64,000 bases of DNA from Variovorax sp. 54 (lineage in GTDB: Bacteria; Pseudomonadota; Gammaproteobacteria; Burkholderiales; Burkholderiaceae_C): the NCBI RefSeq assembly GCF_002754375.1, contig NZ_PEFF01000001.1:4357501-4421500 (forward strand), written 5' to 3'. Position numbers and translations under genes: made by a program. The notes beneath the pieces were generated by a model, which was not told where the DNA came from, did not search any database, and saw nothing but the letters and a program-made list of their open reading frames with translations. Each line of letters starts with the position of its first letter. Position 1 is the first letter of the stretch. Shown here piece after piece: positions 48,268 to 57,477 of this stretch.

Positions 48268-50448
48268 ATGACCGTTTCCACCCATGGCCTTCGCGTGCAT
48301 CGCGGCCCGCAGCTGCTTCGCGCCGCGGTGGAACTGCTGTCGTCGATGCGCTTCGCGATCGCGCTGCTGACGGTCATCTGCATCGCCTCGATCATCGGCA
48401 CCGTGCTCAAGCAGCATGAGCCGATCAACAACTACATCAACCAGTTCGGGCCCTTCTGGGCCGAGTTGTTCCGCGCGGCCCGGCTCGACTCGGTCTACAG
48501 CGCCTGGTGGTTCATGCTGATCCTGCTGTTCCTGGTGATCAGCACGTCGCTGTGCGTCGCGCGCAACACGCCGCGCATCCTGATCGACCTGCGCACCTTC
48601 AAGGAAGACATCCGCGCGCAGAGCCTCAAGGCCTTCGGCCAGCGCGCCGAAAACCGCCTGGCGGAAACGCCCGACATGGCAGCCAACCGCATCGGCCAAC
48701 TGCTCGTGAGCGGCGGCTGGAAGGTCAAGCTGCAGCAGAGGAACGCCAGCGCCGACGGCAAGGCCGGAGCCGGCTGGATGGTGGCCGCGCGCGCCGGCGG
48801 TGCCCACAAGCTGGGCTACATCGCGGCCCACAGCGCCATCGTGCTGGTGTGCATCGGCGGCCTGCTCGACGGCGACCTCGTCGTGCGCGCCCAGACCTGG
48901 TTCAACGGCAAGAGCGTGTTCACGGGCGGCGGCATGATCGCCGACGTGGCGCCCGAGCACCGGCTGTCGACCAGCAACCCGACCTTCCGCGGCAACATCC
49001 TCGTGCCCGAGGGCGGGCGGGGCAACGTGGCCATCCTGAACCAAGCCGACGGCGTGCTGCTGCAGGAACTGCCGTTCACCATCGAGCTGAAGAAGTTCAT
49101 CGTCGACTACTACTCGACCGGCATGCCCAAGCTGTTCGCCAGCGAGGTGGTGCTGCACGACCGCGAGAGCGGCGAGCAGGTGCCCGCCCGCATCGAGGTG
49201 AACCATCCGGCGAGCTACAAGGGCGTGGAGATCTACCAGTCGAGCTTCGACGACGGCGGTTCCACGGTGAAGCTCAAGGCGGTGCCGATGGCGGCCGCGG
49301 CCAAGCCCTTCGAGGTCGAGGGCATCATCGGCGGCCCGAGCACCGAGATCACCAACGGCAAGGACAAGCTCACGCTCGAGTACGCCGCGCTGCGCGTGAT
49401 CAACGTCGAGAATTTTGCCGACGGCGGCGCGATGGGCAGCGGCGCCGACGTGCGCAAGGTCGATCTGCGTCACGGCATCGAGTCGCGCCTGGGCGCCGCC
49501 AACAAGACCAACAAACCCAAGGTGCTGCGCAACATCGGCCCGAGCATCGGCTACAAGCTGCGCGACGCGTCGGGCCAGGCGCGGGAGTACCAGAACTACA
49601 TGGTGCCGGTCGATGCCGGCGACGGCCAGCCGGTGTTCCTGCTGGGCATGCGCGAGAAGCCCGAAGACCCGTTCCGCTACCTGCGCGTGCCCTCCGACGA
49701 GCAGGGCTCGATGGACGGCTTCGTGCGCATGCGTACCGCGCTGGGCGACCCCGCCACGCGCGAGCGCGCCATCGAGCGCTACATCGCCAAGGCGACCGAC
49801 CCCAAGCGCCCTGAAATGGCCGAGCAGCTGCGCGTGTCGGCTGCCCGCGCGCTGGCGCTGTTCTCGGGTGCCGAGCGCGCCAAGCCCGATGCCGCGTCGC
49901 AGGGCGGCTGGCAGGCGATTGCCGAGTTCATGGAAGCCAACGTGCCCGAGGCCGAGCGCGAGCGCGCCGGCACGGTGCTGGTGCGCATCCTCAACGACGT
50001 GCTGTTCGAGGTGCTCAACCTGAGCCGCGAAGGCGCCGGGCTGGCCGCGCTGCCGAACGACGAGAAAACCCAGGGCTACCTGACGCAGGCTGTGCTGGCC
50101 CTGAGCGACGCGCACTTCTACCCGGCGCCGGTTGCGATGATGATGACCGACTTCACCCAGGTGCAGGCCAGCGTGTTCCAGGTGGCGCGCGCCCCTGGCA
50201 AGAACATCGTCTATCTGGGGTGTCTGTTGCTGATCATCGGTATTTTTGCCATGCTGTACGTGCGCGAGCGCCGTTTGTGGGTGTGGCTGACACCCGGCGG
50301 CGGCGCCTCTGGAGACAACGACGGGCACGAAACCGTCGCCACGATGGCGTTCTCGGTCAATCGCAAGACCCTGGACAGCGATCGCGAATTCGAGCATCTG
50401 AAGCACAAGCTGCTCGCCCTGAAGAAAGAAGAACCGGCGTCACCATGA
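48268..50448 (+). CDS. resB: Cytochrome c biogenesis protein ResB (Ccs1)
   Basis: This 726-residue inner-membrane protein has ResB features: three N-terminal hydrophobic segments (MRFAIALLTVICIASIIGTV with the family motif VLKQHEP, then AWWFMLILLFLVISTSLCV and the one near IAAHSAIVLVCIGGLL), a large periplasmic domain, and a last segment IVYLGCLLLIIGIFAMLY near the C-terminus. With CcsB it forms the system II heme delivery and ligation complex for c-type cytochromes. It overlaps ccsB by ATGA. The preceding gene encodes a diheme cytochrome, a client of this machinery. Confidence 0.95.
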   Translation: MTVSTHGLRVHRGPQLLRAAVELLSSMRFAIALLTVICIASIIGTVLKQHEPINNYINQFGPFWAELFRAARLDSVYSAWWFMLILLFLVISTSLCVARNTPRILIDLRTFKEDIRAQSLKAFGQRAENRLAETPDMAANRIGQLLVSGGWKVKLQQRNASADGKAGAGWMVAARAGGAHKLGYIAAHSAIVLVCIGGLLDGDLVVRAQTWFNGKSVFTGGGMIADVAPEHRLSTSNPTFRGNILVPEGGRGNVAILNQADGVLLQELPFTIELKKFIVDYYSTGMPKLFASEVVLHDRESGEQVPARIEVNHPASYKGVEIYQSSFDDGGSTVKLKAVPMAAAAKPFEVEGIIGGPSTEITNGKDKLTLEYAALRVINVENFADGGAMGSGADVRKVDLRHGIESRLGAANKTNKPKVLRNIGPSIGYKLRDASGQAREYQNYMVPVDAGDGQPVFLLGMREKPEDPFRYLRVPSDEQGSMDGFVRMRTALGDPATRERAIERYIAKATDPKRPEMAEQLRVSAARALALFSGAERAKPDAASQGGWQAIAEFMEANVPEAERERAGTVLVRILNDVLFEVLNLSREGAGLAALPNDEKTQGYLTQAVLALSDAHFYPAPVAMMMTDFTQVQASVFQVARAPGKNIVYLGCLLLIIGIFAMLYVRERRLWVWLTPGGGASGDNDGHETVATMAFSVNRKTLDSDREFEHLKHKLLALKKEEPASP

Positions 50449-51764
50449 ACACCACGACCCTCACGCTCCACGAAAGCTGGCTCTCCCGCCGCAACCTGTT
50501 CGACTGGGTGTTCGCGGCGCTGGTGCTGGCCGGCGGCGCGTTTGCCTTCATGCGCCACGCCGCTTCGATGGACAGCTACGAAAAGCCGATCCTCGTGGCG
50601 GCCCTGGTCTCGGTCATCGGCATCTGCTGGTTCTGGCGTCCGCTGCGGGTGCTGGCGCTGGTGGTGGCCGCGGCCTCGCTGCTGGCCATCAGCTCCTACC
50701 AGGGCGACCTGGCGCGCGCCGATTCGGTGTTCTGGCTCAAGTACTTCCTGTCGAGCCAGTCGGCCATCCTCTGGATGAGCGTGCTGTTCTTCATGAGCAC
50801 GCTGTTCTACTGGATCGGTTTTGTCGCCGGCAAGCAGCAGGCCGACACCTTCGACCTGATCGGCTCCCGCCTGGCCTGGGCGGCCGTGACCATGGCGCTG
50901 ATCGGCACCATGGTGCGCTGGTACGAAAGCCACCAGCTCGGCCCGGACATCGGCCACATCCCGGTGAGCAACCTGTACGAAGTGTTCGTGCTGTTCTGCT
51001 GGCTGACGGCCGCGTTCTACCTCTACTTCGAAGAGCGCTACAACACGCGCGCACTGGGCGCCTTCGTGATGCTGGTGGTCAGCGCGGCGGTCGGCTTTCT
51101 GCTCTGGTACACGATCGTGCGCGAGGCGCATGAAATCCAGCCGCTGGTGCCTGCGCTGCAGAGCTGGTGGATGAAGCTGCATGTGCCCGCCAACTTCATT
51201 GGCTACGGCACCTTCGCGCTCGCGGCCATGGTGGCCTTCGCCTACCTCATCAAGGAGCAGGCCGACGAAACCCGCTGGTACAAGCTCACGCCGATCTGGC
51301 TGCTGGGCGCGGCGCTGTGCTTCGTGCCGGTGGCGTTCCGCCAGCGCGTGCAGGAAGCCGGCGGCAGCTACTGGGTGGTCTACGCGGGCATCTCGGCGCT
51401 GATCGCGGCGGGCATTCTGCTGGGCCGCAAGCGCATCGCGGCGCGCCTGCCGGCCAACGAGGTGCTCGACGACGTCATGTACAAGTCGATCACCGTCGGT
51501 TTCGCCTTCTTCACCATCGCCACCGTGCTCGGCGCCCTGTGGGCCGCCGATGCCTGGGGCGGCTACTGGAGCTGGGACCCGAAGGAAACCTGGGCGCTGA
51601 TCGTCTGGCTCAACTACGCGGCCTGGCTGCACATGCGCCTCGTGAAGGGCCTGCGCGGCACCGTGGCGGCCTGGTGGGCGCTGGCCGGCCTGGCCGTGAC
51701 CACCTTCGCCTTCCTCGGCGTGAATATGTTCCTGAGCGGCCTGCACAGTTACGGCACGCTGTAA
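50445..51764 (+). CDS. ccsB: Cytochrome c biogenesis protein CcsB (CcsA/ResC family)
   Basis: The ATG at 50445 overlaps the resB stop and gives 439 residues. It is a polytopic inner-membrane protein with the tryptophan-rich WWD motif (WGGYWSWDPKETWAL), the VSNLYEVFVLF region, and conserved histidines (HVPANFIGYG, LHMRL, GLHSYG) that hold and present heme in the family. It works with ResB to attach heme to CxxCH apocytochromes in the periplasm. No ccm system I genes are present, so the window supports system II. The C-terminus ends with the typical GLHSYGTL. Confidence 0.96.
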   Translation: MNTTTLTLHESWLSRRNLFDWVFAALVLAGGAFAFMRHAASMDSYEKPILVAALVSVIGICWFWRPLRVLALVVAAASLLAISSYQGDLARADSVFWLKYFLSSQSAILWMSVLFFMSTLFYWIGFVAGKQQADTFDLIGSRLAWAAVTMALIGTMVRWYESHQLGPDIGHIPVSNLYEVFVLFCWLTAAFYLYFEERYNTRALGAFVMLVVSAAVGFLLWYTIVREAHEIQPLVPALQSWWMKLHVPANFIGYGTFALAAMVAFAYLIKEQADETRWYKLTPIWLLGAALCFVPVAFRQRVQEAGGSYWVVYAGISALIAAGILLGRKRIAARLPANEVLDDVMYKSITVGFAFFTIATVLGALWAADAWGGYWSWDPKETWALIVWLNYAAWLHMRLVKGLRGTVAAWWALAGLAVTTFAFLGVNMFLSGLHSYGTL

Positions 51765-51880
51765 GCGCAGGCTTTGCGCCTTTCGCGAAGAATTGAAACC
51801 ACGCGCCGCCATGGCGCGTAACCGAACCGGGGCATGTCACGAACTACCCTGAGCATCCCGATTCACGCGAAAGGCCTGTC

Positions 51881-52897
<1,017 letters not shown>

Positions 52898-52925
52898 GCG
52901 CGCGGAGCGGCCCGGTCTTCGTCCC

Positions 52926-53579
52926 ATGAACAAGCTGCTCATGCATCCGGCGACCAAGCCGGTCATCTTCCTGCTGTGCCTGCTGCCGTTCGCGTGGCTG
53001 GCCTATGGCGTGGTCGTCGAACAATTGGGACCCAATCCTCAGGAGTACCTGATCCGCGCGACCGGCGACTGGACGCTGCGTTTCATCTGCATCGTGCTGG
53101 CGGTGACGCCGTTGCGTGTCATGAGCAAATGGAACGCGCTCGCGCGCTTTCGCCGCATGCTGGGCCTGTTCGCGTACTTCTACGTCGTGCTGCACCTGCT
53201 GTGCTACAGCGGGTTCGACCAAGGCTTCGAGTGGGGCGAGATCGCCAAGGACATCGCGAAGCGGCCGTTCATCCTCGTGGGGTTCTCGGCCTTCGTGCTG
53301 CTGACGCCGCTGGCCGCCACCTCATTCAACCGCGCGATCAAGGCCCTGGGCGCGAAGCGCTGGCAGCTGCTGCACAAGCTGGTCTACGTGATCGCGGGGC
53401 TCGGGCTGTTGCACTTCTTCTGGATGCGCGCGGGCAAGAACAACTTCGCCGAAGTGTTCGTCTACGCCGCGATCATCGGGGTGCTGCTGGCGTGGCGTGT
53501 CTGGAATTTCGCGCGCAAGCGCCAGGCCAAGCCCGCCGTGGCTGCGCGCAGCAGCGAGAAGCCGCTGCGCACCGGCTGA
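52926..53579 (+). CDS. msrQ: Heme-binding membrane subunit MsrQ (YedZ)
   Basis: This 217-residue inner-membrane protein has about six hydrophobic segments (VIFLLCLLPFAWLAYGVVV, GLFAYFYVVLHLLCYSG, ...) and histidines for heme at LHLLCY, LHKLVY and LHFFWMR. The family start KLLMHPATKPVIFLLCL and the RMLGLFAYFY region are conserved. It passes electrons from the respiratory chain to MsrP for repair of oxidised periplasmic proteins. Its stop lies seven bases from the convergent lysA stop. Confidence 0.95.
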   Translation: MNKLLMHPATKPVIFLLCLLPFAWLAYGVVVEQLGPNPQEYLIRATGDWTLRFICIVLAVTPLRVMSKWNALARFRRMLGLFAYFYVVLHLLCYSGFDQGFEWGEIAKDIAKRPFILVGFSAFVLLTPLAATSFNRAIKALGAKRWQLLHKLVYVIAGLGLLHFFWMRAGKNNFAEVFVYAAIIGVLLAWRVWNFARKRQAKPAVAARSSEKPLRTG

Positions 53580-53586
53580 GACCGGA

Positions 53587-54864
53587 TCAGCCGTCGATCT
53601 CGGCGCGCAGCTGGTCTTCCATCGTCTCGCGGCGGCGGATCAGCTTCGCTGTGGCGCCGCTCACCAGAACCTCGGCGGCACGGCCGCGCGTGTTGTAGTT
53701 GCTGGCCATGCTCATGCAGTACGCACCCGCCGACAGCACGGCCAGCAGGTCGCCGGCCACCACGTTGAGCGCGCGGTCGCGGCCGATCCAGTCGCCGCTT
53801 TCGCAGACCGGGCCCACCACGTCGTAGGTCGGCGCATCGCCGGTGCGCTCGCGCAGCGGCACGATCTTCTGGAAAGCCTGGTACATCGCGGGGCGCGGCA
53901 GGTCGTTCATGGCCGCGTCGACGATGCAGAAATTCTTGTCTTCGCCGGGCTTCGTGTAGAGCACCTCGGTCACGCACACGCCGGCATTGCCGACCAGCGA
54001 GCGGCCGGGCTCGATCACCAGCTTGCGCTGGCCGAAGCCGCGCGCGTCGAGCTTGGCCAGCAGCTGCTGCCACAGCGCATCGGCCTTGGGCGGCACTTCG
54101 CCGTTGTAGTCGATGCCCAGGCCGCCGCCGAAGTCCAGGTGATGGATCGGCACGCCCGCCGTCTCGATGGCTTCCACCAGGTCGAGCACGCGGTCGCAGG
54201 CGTCCAGGTAGGGCGAGGCTTCGGTGATCTGCGAGCCGATGTGGCAGTCGATGCCGACCACCTCGAGACCCGGCAGCCGGGCGGCGTGCTGGTAGGCCTG
54301 CACCGCGCGGTCGTGCGCGATGCCGAACTTGTTGCCCTTGAGGCCCGTGGAGATGTAGGGATGCGTCTTCGGGTCGACGTTCGGATTGATGCGGATGCTG
54401 ATCGGTGCGCGCGTGTTCTCGGCCAGCGCCACCTCGTTGAGCACGTCGAGCTCGGCCTCGCTCTCGACGTTGAAGCAGGCGATGCCGGCCGCCAGGGCCT
54501 GGCGCATCTCGGCGCGCGTCTTGCCGACGCCCGAGAAGATGATCTTCTTGGGATCGGCGCCCACCGCCAGCACGCGCGACAGCTCGCCGCCCGAGACGAT
54601 GTCGAAACCGCAGCCGGCCTCGGCGAACACGCGCAGCACGCCGAGCGACGAGTTGGCCTTCATCGCGTAGCAGATCAGCGCTTCGCGGCCCTCGAAGCCG
54701 CGCTGGTAGGCGGCCAGGGCGTCGAGCATCCACTGCTTCGAATAGACGAACAGCGGCGTGCCGTGCGTGCGCGCCAGCGCGTCGAGCGCGACGCCCTCGA
54801 CGTGCAGGGCGCCGTCGCGTTGGGCGATGTGGGGGTGGCCGGGCAGGGGGGTGTTCGTCGTCAT
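53587..54864 (-). CDS. lysA: Diaminopimelate decarboxylase
   Basis: The ATG at 54864 overlaps the lptM-like stop (ATGA) and gives 425 residues; the frame is open further upstream only across the lipoprotein gene. The pyridoxal-phosphate lysine is K69 in CYAMKANSS, and the substrate cysteine is C354 in GPVCESGDW. Other motifs are FDIVSGGEL, HIGSQI, DFGGGLGI and VIEPGRSLV. It catalyses the final step of lysine synthesis, meso-diaminopimelate to lysine. Coupling to a small lipoprotein gene is a conserved proteobacterial arrangement; cyaY, usually divergent next to it, is not seen because the prophage follows. Confidence 0.97.
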   Translation of the reverse strand: MTTNTPLPGHPHIAQRDGALHVEGVALDALARTHGTPLFVYSKQWMLDALAAYQRGFEGREALICYAMKANSSLGVLRVFAEAGCGFDIVSGGELSRVLAVGADPKKIIFSGVGKTRAEMRQALAAGIACFNVESEAELDVLNEVALAENTRAPISIRINPNVDPKTHPYISTGLKGNKFGIAHDRAVQAYQHAARLPGLEVVGIDCHIGSQITEASPYLDACDRVLDLVEAIETAGVPIHHLDFGGGLGIDYNGEVPPKADALWQQLLAKLDARGFGQRKLVIEPGRSLVGNAGVCVTEVLYTKPGEDKNFCIVDAAMNDLPRPAMYQAFQKIVPLRERTGDAPTYDVVGPVCESGDWIGRDRALNVVAGDLLAVLSAGAYCMSMASNYNTRGRAAEVLVSGATAKLIRRRETMEDQLRAEIDG

Positions 54865-55112
54865 TTCTGGGGGGAGGTGGGGGCGCTGCTCGCTGCGGCG
54901 GGCTTGGGGGCCGCTTCGTCGGAGGCTTTGGAGGAGCCGCCGGGCGTGAGCAATTGGGGCAAGGTGGCGCGCTGGGCGGCCGCCGGATCGGTCGGCAGGA
55001 AGAGCGCACCGCGCTGTCCGCACGCCGCAAGGCCGGCCGCGCTGGCGGCAAGGCAGACCATGAGCGCGGTGCGGGCGCGAGCGCTCACTAGAATTTGGCG
55101 AACATTCAACAT
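54861..55112 (-). CDS. lptM: LptM-like small lipoprotein (YifL family)
   Basis: This 83-residue protein has an N-terminal signal with lipobox LAACGQRGALFLP; the CGxxGxLxxP start of the mature protein is the LptM/YifL hallmark. The rest is Ala/Pro/Ser-rich and probably disordered. LptM in E. coli aids maturation of the LptDE lipopolysaccharide translocon at the outer membrane. It overlaps lysA by ATGA. A TACAAT element at 55119-55124 lies only seven bases upstream of the start codon, so a very short or absent leader is possible. It is the last host gene before the prophage. Confidence 0.9.
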   Translation of the reverse strand: MLNVRQILVSARARTALMVCLAASAAGLAACGQRGALFLPTDPAAAQRATLPQLLTPGGSSKASDEAAPKPAAASSAPTSPQK

Positions 55113-55303
55113 GCTGAAATTGTACTTTTCGACACTGCAGGGCAGACCTCGATCTATGCGTGCATGGTTTTCGGCGAGTCTTCGACATTTCGACTGGGTG
55201 CCCAGCCTCTAGCGAAGGCGGCAAAACACCGAGCGACCCAAGCTCGAACGGAGTAAGTGCGAGTGTCCTGCGCCCACATCAGCACACGCAAGGGAGTCCC
55301 CCG

Positions 55304-56308
55304 TCAGATCAGCTTTTCGAGCTTGGAAGCAAGAATGCCAAGAGCGATATTCGAAGCAGCAGCAATAAAAAACTTCCAAACAACCCCTCTTTTCTTCTTC
55401 TCAAAGTCGGAAATTAGATTTTCATCCCCTTTGTTGAGTTTTAAATAGGAAAGCGTGGGGTAGCAATCAATCGCATCTTCTAGGGCCCGACCCGCTGCCG
55501 CCATCAGGTTGATGACGATAATTCCGCACCCACCATAAATGACGAAAAATCTTGCCAAGGTAACAAGATTGGATGGCTCTGAAAATAAATCAGGAATTGC
55601 TTTCCATGCAAATGCCGTGACAAGAATTGCACCCACGGTCTTTGCTATAGAAGGAATGGTATACGACCATTTGGTAAGAAAGCCCTGCGACTGATTTTTT
55701 GGGGTTTTCTTGCAGCCCTTTATCCATTCGTCAAATGCCTCTAGATATCCTCTTGCGACTACGTAATCGGCATAGTCGACTGATATCTCGGCAGTGCTCT
55801 CGCCCACAAAACCCAAAAGCCTCCCTCTCATAAAAGGCGGTGCCTGCTCCTCCAGTTGCCGGATGAAGGCAATTCGCGAAGTCAACCGAACATTGACCAC
55901 ATACTCTTGCGGATGATCCAAGCCGGCAGGTATTAGAGAGAAGTTGTACTTTAAAACAACACTCACGCAATGATTTGGCGAATTGGTGTTGTAAGCCTTG
56001 AATCGATCAAAAGAGGTAAAAACCTCTTTTCGGTCCTTGTCATGAAATACGGAAATAATTTCATTCTTGGCAACAATGTGGTGAATGTCGCAAAGCTGAA
56101 ATATTTTGTGATTTAATTGCTCGATGTCGGAAAATTCAATCAGTAAATTTTCTGAGTATTGTTTTTTTATTTGTTCCGTCCGGCCTGTAATTTGATGGTA
56201 GAAATCCTGATAGGTCTTTAGCGAGATGACTTCATTTGAAGCCCCCATTCTGACTGTTCGATTGATTCGACCATTGCCGTTGCTATTGTGTTCTATTAAG
56301 CCAGACAT
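55304..56308 (-). CDS. AT-rich accessory membrane protein of unknown function
   Basis: I do not recognise this 334-residue protein. The first 190 residues are soluble and mixed alpha/beta (LKTYQDFYHQITGRTEQIKK, ISVFHDKDRKEVFTSFDRF, YVVNVRLTSRIAFIRQLEE). Three hydrophobic segments follow: about 219-236 (IAKTVGAILVTAFAWKAI), 247-268 (LARFFVIYGGCGIIVINLMA) and near the C-terminus (WKFFIAAASNIALGILAS), with a charged loop between the last two. The gene is strongly AT-rich against both host and phage; the 60 bases from 56101 contain only 16 G or C. No good ribosome site precedes 56308; an in-frame ATG at 56248 is possible. Position behind the phage recombinase suggests cargo such as a superinfection-exclusion or defence gene, which is speculation. 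Confidence 0.7.
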   Translation of the reverse strand: MSGLIEHNSNGNGRINRTVRMGASNEVISLKTYQDFYHQITGRTEQIKKQYSENLLIEFSDIEQLNHKIFQLCDIHHIVAKNEIISVFHDKDRKEVFTSFDRFKAYNTNSPNHCVSVVLKYNFSLIPAGLDHPQEYVVNVRLTSRIAFIRQLEEQAPPFMRGRLLGFVGESTAEISVDYADYVVARGYLEAFDEWIKGCKKTPKNQSQGFLTKWSYTIPSIAKTVGAILVTAFAWKAIPDLFSEPSNLVTLARFFVIYGGCGIIVINLMAAAGRALEDAIDCYPTLSYLKLNKGDENLISDFEKKKRGVVWKFFIAAASNIALGILASKLEKLI

Positions 56309-56467
56309 ACGAGGGTGAAAATATTAAAGGCCCGCGGGGCGGGTAGGTTGGAAATCGATGGTTACATGAGGGGCGGCGGGCTGTCCATGCTACGAACCCT
56401 TCTGCGGCAAAAAATGTGCGTAGCTCGACGGGTTTTGTAGTGAATGAGTCGTTCGATTGATGAAGCC

Positions 56468-57043
56468 CTATCGAAGGTACCGAGTTGAAAGCAATCCAGC
56501 CCGGCACAGCGGCCCGCGCACTGCACCCAGCCCAACGCCCAGCATCTGGGCAATCTGCGGAACGGTGTAGAACCCAGAGCGATACATTTCGACCACTCCG
56601 GCCTCATCCTCGCTCCCCAGCACCCGAGGCCTTCCCCACACTTGACCACGAGCTCGGGCCGCAATCTGCCCGGCCAGGCAGCGATCGCGAATCAGCGCGC
56701 GCTCGAACTCCGCGAACGATCCCAACATCTGCATGAATAGGCGCCCCACGGGCGTCTCTGTCTCGATAGGCTCAGTCAGTGACCGAAACCCCGCAGAGCG
56801 AGCCTCAAGATGCGCAAAAACGCTCAGCAGGTGGACCAGCGAACGCGCAAGACGATCCATCTTGTAGACCACCAACGTATCGCCCGGACCAATCCTCTGA
56901 AGCACATCCTCGAGCACAGGACGCTTCTTCACCGCAGATCGCTTTTCCTCGACAACGTAGCTCACGCCTGCCCTCAGAAATGCCTCGTATTGAATCGACG
57001 TGTTTTGATCCGCAGTAGATACCCGCGCGTATCCAATCAGCAC
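56468..57043 (-). CDS. Serine recombinase (resolvase/invertase family)
   Basis: This 191-residue protein starts with GTG at 57043, eight bases after GGGAGG. The catalytic serine is S9 in GYARVSTADQ, and the conserved DRLARS (D63, R64, R67) is intact. FMQMLGSFAEFERALIRDR is the long helix of the family. The C-terminus has a helix-turn-helix (YTVPQIAQMLGVGLGAV). Members of this size resolve or invert DNA between short sites and can integrate small elements. Next to an inovirus it is the best candidate for integration or excision, although many inoviruses instead use host XerCD. Confidence 0.94.
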   Translation of the reverse strand: MLIGYARVSTADQNTSIQYEAFLRAGVSYVVEEKRSAVKKRPVLEDVLQRIGPGDTLVVYKMDRLARSLVHLLSVFAHLEARSAGFRSLTEPIETETPVGRLFMQMLGSFAEFERALIRDRCLAGQIAARARGQVWGRPRVLGSEDEAGVVEMYRSGFYTVPQIAQMLGVGLGAVRGPLCRAGLLSTRYLR

Positions 57044-57108
57044 CAGTAGCCCTCCCGTCCTCTTGAAGCTTTTGTAAGCACTTGTAGACTAGCCCAAAGG
57101 AGAAGAAC

Positions 57109-57357
57109 GTGCGACCAGATCACCAATTCGAAGCATGGGCAATGCAGCTGCAGCGAGACGCCCAAATCTTCATCGCCATCAACCTCATTGCCGGAATTGC
57201 AGTGCTGGCTCTCATGTGCTGGGGCATCGCTTGGTCAATCAGCGTAGTGCGTCGCTGGGAGCAACGCGAAGAAGCAAAGCTTCGAGCCTTCCAGCGATTC
57301 GTCGCCAACATGAGCCCGAAGGAATCCCCAAATACCGACTATTTCCGCGCCGACTAG
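57109..57357 (+). CDS. Small single-helix membrane protein on the strand opposite to the phage genes
   Basis: The GTG at 57109 follows an excellent AAAGGAG site by six bases, and the frame gives 82 residues. One hydrophobic helix (IFIAINLIAGIAVLALMCWG, then IAWSI) is followed by a charged tail (VRRWEQREEAKLRAFQRF). It is the only plus-strand gene with good signals in the prophage, lying between zot and the recombinase and divergent from the latter. The function is unknown. Similar small helices serve as immunity, regulatory or toxin-type proteins in phages, but nothing here decides. Confidence 0.72.
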   Translation: MRPDHQFEAWAMQLQRDAQIFIAINLIAGIAVLALMCWGIAWSISVVRRWEQREEAKLRAFQRFVANMSPKESPNTDYFRAD

Positions 57358-57447
57358 CGAACCGGTAACGAAACTCGAATCTCTCTCGGCGATACCAGCG
57401 CACCCGCACACCTCGAACGCGCTCAAATCGCGCGACTCACTACATAG

Positions 57448-57477
57448 AAAAAACAGCCGGCGATCTACTGCGGCTGT
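57448..57477 (-). terminator. Intrinsic terminator overlapping the end of zot
   Basis: On the minus strand ACAGCCG and CGGCTGT form a stem whose loop contains the zot stop codon TAG, followed by six T. It ends the phage morphogenesis transcript. Confidence 0.82.

Noticed and set aside
47323-50406. Minus-strand open frame (1027 codons) opposite cytochrome c4 and resB
   Set aside because: Low-complexity shadow translation; real genes with motifs lie on the plus strand.
55113-55303. dif or tRNA attachment site for the prophage
   Set aside because: Read on both strands for a dif-like 28-mer or tRNA 3' end; nothing convincing was found.
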